NCBI RefSeq assembly: GCF_003219815.1
Contig: NZ_QJVD01000004.1
Location: 186,001-250,000, forward strand
DNA length: 64,000 bases
Direction: 5' to 3'
From: Arthrobacter livingstonensis
GTDB taxonomy: Bacteria > Actinomycetota > Actinomycetes > Actinomycetales > Micrococcaceae
Part shown: positions 59,360-64,000 of the stretch, one piece after another
Layout of the letters: each line of letters begins with the position of its first letter
How positions within the stretch are numbered: position 1 is the first letter of the stretch
Made by a program: the position numbers and the translations under genes
Notes under the pieces: generated by a model
What the model saw: only the letters and a program-made list of their open reading frames with translations
Databases searched by the model: none
What the model was told of the DNA's origin: nothing

Positions 59360-61263
59360 TGCAGATTGATAAATTTCGAAAGATTTTGTGGCATTTCCGT
59401 GCAGGAGGATTTCGCCAACTGGGGGAGTGGCGCAGGCGGGAATTGCTGGAACGGGGAATTCGAAATCTCGGCAATGCGCGGGGATCAGAAGGTATCTGGA
59501 GCGGCCGCAGGGCTCGTCGGCGTCTCCAATTTAGGCCATCTTCAATGGAGCCTGCCAGTTCGGTACAGTCGAATATCAACGCTGCGGTTATCCTCGACGA
59601 CTTTTCGGCGGCCGCATTTAGTTTCGAGTGGAATTGCACTTTATTGTCCCCAAAGATTTGGCGCCAACAAATGGAGGACTCCAATATCGACTTGCTTTTC
59701 GTTGAGTCGGCATGGTCGGGTCCTGACAGGCTGTGGGCGGGTAAACTTGCGGGCGCAAGTGCCAACTTAGGTATTTTGACGGAAGTCATAAATTGGTGCA
59801 AAGAAAGCGGTGTTCCAACCGTATTTTGGAACAAGGAAGACCCTGCTCATTACGCCGACTTTATCGGAGTCGCAAAACTATTTGACCAAGTATTTACGAC
59901 TGACTCGAATAGGTTGCCGGACTACATTAGGGATCTTGGGCACTCGCGTGTTGACGTCCTTCCTTTTGCTGCGCAGCCAGCCCTACACAATCCGATCCGC
60001 CCCCGAGATGGCTGGCGTAGCAGGGACGTGGCCTTTGCCGGCATGTACTTCGCGGAAAAATTTCCTGGACGGCGTGACCAACTCGACATGCTTTTGAGTG
60101 CGGCTGCGGACGCATCTGAGAAGCTGCCCATTGGCTTGGAAATATTCTCGCGGCAACTCGGCGGCGCCGCGAAGTATCAATTTCCCGAAATATATTCGGG
60201 GAAGGTTGTTGGATCGCTTAACTACTCGCAGATGCTTACGGCTTATAAGGCGTATAGAATTTTCCTAAACGTAAATACCGTTGTAGATTCTCCGTCTATG
60301 TGTTCACGGCGAATTTTTGAGATCGTAGCGGCTGGTTCAAACATCGTTACGACAGCCAGTCCCGCAATCGAATCATTGTTCACTCCCGACGAGATATTTA
60401 CCGTTCGTTCGCGTGAAGAAGCAAGCGACCTGATGGTGGCGATTCACCGCAATCCGCAATTGGGGGACCGTCAACTTCACAGGGCCCAACGAAAGATTTG
60501 GAGTCAACATACTTATCGTCATCGGAGTGACCAAATTCTCCGATCCGTGACCCTTGACTTGGCAGATGCCGGGAAAAGACCAACAGTATCTGCACTAGTG
60601 TCGACAATACGACCACATCAACTTGAGCACGTATTTCGTACGGTCGCCACTCAACTTGATGTGGACGTCGAGTTGGTATTGCTGACTCATGGATTTGCAG
60701 TTTCATCACATGAACTTGCTTCATTGAAGGGACGGTACCAGTTCTCAAATGTGACGCTGCTGACTGCACCCCGACACCAATCGCTCGGTGCGTGTCTCAA
60801 TGATTGCGTGCGGGCTGCCAGTGGTCAGGTCCTGACCAAGGTGGACGACGACGACTACTACGCCCCGCATTATCTAAGCGATCAGCTTTACGCCCTTGAA
60901 TACTCCGGGGCAGATATCGTGGGCAAACAAGCCCATTACATGCATCTTGCCGATCATGGTGCAACGCTATTTCGTTTCCCTGATCGTGAACACGTCTGGA
61001 CACGCAGTGTAATGGGGCCAACGATCATGGGGCATTCTCGAGTGTTTGTGGATCACCCTTTTGCCGACGTTGGGCGTGGAGAAGACTCAAGGTTTCTTGA
61101 GTCTGTACTTTTGGATAATGGGACCATTTACTCGGCGGATAGATACAACTATTGTCAGCAGCGGGCCGGGAACGGCCATACATGGCAGGTTTCTGACATG
61201 AATCTACTTGCAGGCAGTGATCTGCGTTTCTTTGGGAATTATCAAGATGAAATATCCGTCTAA
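59359..61263 (+). CDS. Two-domain glycosyltransferase (CgeB-like plus GT2)
   Basis: 634 residues from ATG 59359 (GTG 59356 is the alternative); it overlaps the ATPase stop by one base. The N-terminal half (about 70-395) resembles CgeB-type glycosyltransferases: LLFVESAWSGPDRLW near 113, VFWNKEDPAHY near 155 and FEIVAAGSNIVTTASPAIES, short form FEIVAAGSNIVTT, near 322. The C-terminal half (about 412-630) is a family 2 enzyme with VSALVSTIRPHQLEHVFRTV, short form ALVSTIRPHQLEHV, and the nucleotide-binding DDDDYYAPHYL with Asp496-499. The chain may therefore add two sugars or a repeating unit. It is followed by the dehydrogenase gene after 7 bases. Confidence 0.85.
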   Translation: MQIDKFRKILWHFRAGGFRQLGEWRRRELLERGIRNLGNARGSEGIWSGRRARRRLQFRPSSMEPASSVQSNINAAVILDDFSAAAFSFEWNCTLLSPKIWRQQMEDSNIDLLFVESAWSGPDRLWAGKLAGASANLGILTEVINWCKESGVPTVFWNKEDPAHYADFIGVAKLFDQVFTTDSNRLPDYIRDLGHSRVDVLPFAAQPALHNPIRPRDGWRSRDVAFAGMYFAEKFPGRRDQLDMLLSAAADASEKLPIGLEIFSRQLGGAAKYQFPEIYSGKVVGSLNYSQMLTAYKAYRIFLNVNTVVDSPSMCSRRIFEIVAAGSNIVTTASPAIESLFTPDEIFTVRSREEASDLMVAIHRNPQLGDRQLHRAQRKIWSQHTYRHRSDQILRSVTLDLADAGKRPTVSALVSTIRPHQLEHVFRTVATQLDVDVELVLLTHGFAVSSHELASLKGRYQFSNVTLLTAPRHQSLGACLNDCVRAASGQVLTKVDDDDYYAPHYLSDQLYALEYSGADIVGKQAHYMHLADHGATLFRFPDREHVWTRSVMGPTIMGHSRVFVDHPFADVGRGEDSRFLESVLLDNGTIYSADRYNYCQQRAGNGHTWQVSDMNLLAGSDLRFFGNYQDEISV

Positions 61264-61270
61264 GGGAAAA

Positions 61271-62518
61271 ATGCAAAATTCAATATATAGTGTTGCAGTC
61301 ATCGGCCTTGGTTACATTGGACTGCCTACGGCTGCGATCCTTGCTAGCCATTCAATCAACGTCATTGGGGTGGATGTCAACCCGAGAAATGTCGAGGCCG
61401 TCAACAAGGGCGAGGTCCCCTTCGTTGAGCCGGATTTGGGTGGTTTTGTTGCCGGCGCGGTGAGTAAAGGCAACTTGACGGCGTCGTTGGTGACGCCCAA
61501 GGCCGAGGCATACATTGTGGCAGTGCCGACTCCGTTCTTGGCAGACAAGTCGATGGACGACAAGTACATTCGCGCCGCGGCCGAAGGCATTGCGCCCCAA
61601 CTGGTTGGCGGTGAACTGGTCATTCTGGAATCCACATCGCCTCCCGGGACCACTAAGAACCTAGGAGATTACTTGATTGAACTGCGGCCTGATCTGAGTC
61701 TTTCCCCCGGTGAAGGCAAGCCTGTCGTGCACGTAGCTCACTGTCCAGAGCGCGTCCTACCTGGACGGATTATGGTCGAGATGGTCACCAACGACCGAAT
61801 TATTGGTGGCCTCACTCCTGAAGCCGCCCAACGCGCGAAGGATCTCTACGCGGTGTTCTGCCAGGGCGAGCTGTTGACGACGGACGCTGCCACCGCGGAA
61901 ATGGCCAAGTTGGTCGAGAACTCTTTCCGCGACGTGAATATTGCTTTTGCGAATGAACTCTCGGTAATTTCAGAGAAACTGGGAATCGATGTGTGGGAAC
62001 TGATCCGTCTGGCGAATCACCACCCGCGCGTAAACATTTTACAGCCAGGTCCGGGTGTTGGCGGGCACTGTATCGCGGTAGATCCGTGGTTCATTGTTTC
62101 TGCTGCGCCAGAGGAAGCAAACCTTATCCGCCAAGCGCGCAATACCAACGATGCCAAACCTGGATGGGTCGTTGAGCAGGCCATGCGCTTGGCAGGTGAC
62201 CACGTTGATCCAAAGGTGGCAGTACTCGGATTGGCATTCAAAGCCAATATTGATGATCTGCGAGAGTCTCCTGCGGTCGTTGTCACCCAAGAGTTGAGCC
62301 GAAAGCTGGATGCGGCCACACTGCTGGTCGTGGAACCACATGTCGAGGAACTTCCCAAATCACTAAATGGTTTGGACAACGTTGTGTTCACGTCCTTGGA
62401 CGAAGCCCTTGAGCAGGCCGACGTTATTGTCGTGCTCGTAGACCATGACGTTTTCAAGAACGTAGATAAGTCAAAGTACGCCGACACTCCGGTAGTGGAC
62501 ACCCGGGGCATTTGGTAA
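61271..62518 (+). CDS. wecC: UDP-N-acetyl-D-mannosamine dehydrogenase-type enzyme
   Basis: 415 residues from ATG 61271, with AAGGGA just upstream; in-frame ATGs further back (61208, 61247) lie inside the preceding gene. The NAD-binding motif is VIGLGYIGLPTAA (10-22), the catalytic Lys213 and Asn217 are in MAKLVENSFRDVNIAF and the catalytic Cys267 in GPGVGGHCIAVDPWF. The sequence runs closest to WecC, which oxidises UDP-ManNAc to the uronate in two NAD steps; related UDP-glucose or UDP-GalNAc enzymes share these motifs. No UDP-GlcNAc 2-epimerase (WecB) is seen in the window. It would supply an acidic sugar to the glycopolymer. Confidence 0.9.
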   Translation: MQNSIYSVAVIGLGYIGLPTAAILASHSINVIGVDVNPRNVEAVNKGEVPFVEPDLGGFVAGAVSKGNLTASLVTPKAEAYIVAVPTPFLADKSMDDKYIRAAAEGIAPQLVGGELVILESTSPPGTTKNLGDYLIELRPDLSLSPGEGKPVVHVAHCPERVLPGRIMVEMVTNDRIIGGLTPEAAQRAKDLYAVFCQGELLTTDAATAEMAKLVENSFRDVNIAFANELSVISEKLGIDVWELIRLANHHPRVNILQPGPGVGGHCIAVDPWFIVSAAPEEANLIRQARNTNDAKPGWVVEQAMRLAGDHVDPKVAVLGLAFKANIDDLRESPAVVVTQELSRKLDAATLLVVEPHVEELPKSLNGLDNVVFTSLDEALEQADVIVVLVDHDVFKNVDKSKYADTPVVDTRGIW

Positions 62519-62558
62519 GCCCCGATGTGGTCCTAGATAGAACAGAGCAGGCGAAAAA

Positions 62559-64000
62559 ATGAAGTATGACGACGAAGTGGCACGGACCTCAGCTATTCAG
62601 CTAGCCAAACGCCGACAATATGCGCAGGATATCGACTCGCTTATTGAGGAGTGCGAAGTTGCAGTCTCGCTGGTACAATGTCGTGACGGTGAATTGGCGT
62701 CGATACGAAAAGAGCTGGCGGCGACTCGACAAGCTCGTGATCGGTTCAAGTCCGCGTCCGAGTCCTCTGCTGCCGAAGTTCATCGCCTAAAGAAAACGTT
62801 GTCGAAGCTTCGTTCCTCCCGAACGTATCTTTTGGGCAAGGCGGTGGGTCGTCCTATCCGCCTGGTGGCCGCATCCGGGCGATCTGTTATCGGCCTGGCT
62901 AGGACACAGCTTGCACGCCCGACTGGAAACGCAGTTGGTGATTTGCCGCAGTCGACTAATGGCATGAAAACCGTTGCGGATCACGGCCTTTCGCATGCCA
63001 GAAACGTTGACTTGATGGCCGAGCCGAAAGAAGGATCACCCAACGAGAAGTATTTTCAATTGTTGGCAGAATTCACTTCGCATCCGTCAAAGGGTACTGC
63101 CATAAAGGTCATAAACCAAGATTTCTTTTCCTGCGGATCGCTCCTCAGAGCAATGGAATTTGTCGAAAAGAATTCTTCGATACTTGAGGACTTGTCTCCT
63201 AAGGAACAGCAGATAATTGAAAATATTCGTGGGCAAGCTCAACTCCTAAAAGCTGCACCATTTATTCCACCGCGACAGTCAAACGTCGGCTATCTTGCTG
63301 AGCGGGGTCGCGTCATGTACTGCGCCCACAGTACGGGTGCCTACAACAGCAACGGATATTCGACACGAACTGCTGGGATCACCTTTGGCCTTGAGTCGTT
63401 GGGGACAGACGTGGTGGTCGTGGCACGTCCCGGCTATCCGTGGGACTCCAAAGTCGAATTGCCGCCTAGGGAAAACAAGCGGTACGAGCAGACAATCAAT
63501 GGGGTGTTGCATGTTTTCAACCCGGGGCCAAGCTGGACGGCGGACAGGTTGGATTACTATCTGGCCGAAGCTGTTGATGTGTTCGTGCGCGAGGCGCAAC
63601 GAAATCGTGTTGCACTAATACATTCTGCGTCGAACCACGTCACGGCACTACCTGCGCTAATTGCCGCCCGCCGTCTGGGCATTCCGTTCGTATACGAAGT
63701 CCGTGGGCTATGGGAGATCACTGACGCGTCAACAAAGCGGAATTGGGAGGGTTCAGATCGATTTTCCCTCGCGCTTCGACTCGAGTCCTTGGTCGCCTCG
63801 GCGGCGGATGCCGTCCTTGCAATTACCGAGCAAGTACGCCAGGAATTAATTGTGCGCGGCGTAGGCAGTGACAAAATTACCTTGTTGCCAAACGCCGTTG
63901 ATACTGATGTATTCACGCCAATGCCGGAATCGCCAACCCTCCGTGGGAAACTTGGAATTAGTGATACGGCGACCATTCTCGGCTACGCAGGAAGTTTAGT
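62559..64000 (+). CDS. Glycosyltransferase with N-terminal coiled coil (cut at right edge)
   Basis: At least 480 residues from ATG 62559; the frame is still open at the window end. Residues 15-90 form a predicted coiled coil (KRRQYAQDIDSLIEECEVA, SIRKELAATRQARDRF). A linker follows (about 95-235), then a GT-B family 4 start: VMYCAHSTGAYNSNGYSTR near 252, RRLGIPFVYEVRGLWEITD near 370 and VLAITEQVRQELIVRGV near 420, then the donor domain beginning ITLLPNAVDTDVF near 440. The order matches the enzyme at 55859-57589. The coiled coil may tie it to other machinery of the locus. GC content is low for the window. Confidence 0.85.
   Translation, partial: MKYDDEVARTSAIQLAKRRQYAQDIDSLIEECEVAVSLVQCRDGELASIRKELAATRQARDRFKSASESSAAEVHRLKKTLSKLRSSRTYLLGKAVGRPIRLVAASGRSVIGLARTQLARPTGNAVGDLPQSTNGMKTVADHGLSHARNVDLMAEPKEGSPNEKYFQLLAEFTSHPSKGTAIKVINQDFFSCGSLLRAMEFVEKNSSILEDLSPKEQQIIENIRGQAQLLKAAPFIPPRQSNVGYLAERGRVMYCAHSTGAYNSNGYSTRTAGITFGLESLGTDVVVVARPGYPWDSKVELPPRENKRYEQTINGVLHVFNPGPSWTADRLDYYLAEAVDVFVREAQRNRVALIHSASNHVTALPALIAARRLGIPFVYEVRGLWEITDASTKRNWEGSDRFSLALRLESLVASAADAVLAITEQVRQELIVRGVGSDKITLLPNAVDTDVFTPMPESPTLRGKLGISDTATILGYAGSL

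Overview
The window looks like chromosomal DNA of a high-GC actinobacterium of the Arthrobacter group (Micrococcaceae). The grounds are the base composition and codon use, GTG/TTG starts, actinobacterial families (LCP protein, DUF3515 lipoprotein, IclR-type leucine regulator, BldC-like MerR protein) and a housekeeping order that I recall as typical of that group: leuB, ilvE, FAA hydrolase, gltX, tRNA-Gln, tRNA-Glu, IclR regulator, leuCD, murA, plsC-like, gpsA, ddl, DUF3515. This assignment is inference; no 16S gene is present.

Layout. 1-3281: ABC transporter (FtsX-like permease cut by the window edge, plus ATPase) and a two-component system, all on the minus strand. 3432-8930: leuB, ilvE, an MscS channel, a formate/nitrite-type channel and an FAA hydrolase. 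9033-18444: accessory block that appears inserted between the FAA hydrolase and gltX (MFS pump with divergent ArsR-like regulator, amino-acid permease, GAF regulator with divergent flavin monooxygenase, ArsR/SRPBCC pair, two unknown genes). 18588-26905: gltX, HAD phosphatase, a TIGR03767-type phosphoesterase of lower GC, two tRNA genes with their own promoter and terminator, and two dynamin-like GTPases. 26906-30101: repeat-rich spacer followed by a surface cassette (CHRD protein, class F-like sortase, cupredoxin-like lipoprotein, lipoprotein). 30233-33910: DUF1697 protein, IclR regulator, leuCD. 33911-39248: strong terminator, a ten-copy 39-bp minisatellite, MarR regulator and a fused two-module ABC exporter. 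39765-44142: murA, acyltransferase, gpsA, ddl (envelope precursors). 44357-49182: second accessory block (TauE-type transporter, BldC-like regulator with an unknown QDCD-motif protein, methyltransferase, gene relics, toxin-antitoxin pair). 49283-64000: DUF3515 lipoprotein, LCP ligase, membrane-anchored GH79-like protein, then a low-GC glycopolymer locus (glycosyltransferases, Wzm/Wzt-type exporter, WecC-type dehydrogenase) that runs off the end.

Themes. (1) leuB and leuCD carry the same inverted repeat, TCTCA-N5-TGAGAT, which fits control by the IclR regulator encoded here. (2) Many genes have a -10 box ending about 7 nt before the start codon and no Shine-Dalgarno sequence, so they are probably leaderless. 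(3) Several intergenic gaps hold unusually long stacked inverted repeats. (4) The main candidates for something new are the sortase/CHRD cassette with degenerate active sites, the BldC-like/QDCD pair with three contiguous 9-bp repeats in its promoter, and the right-hand glycopolymer locus.
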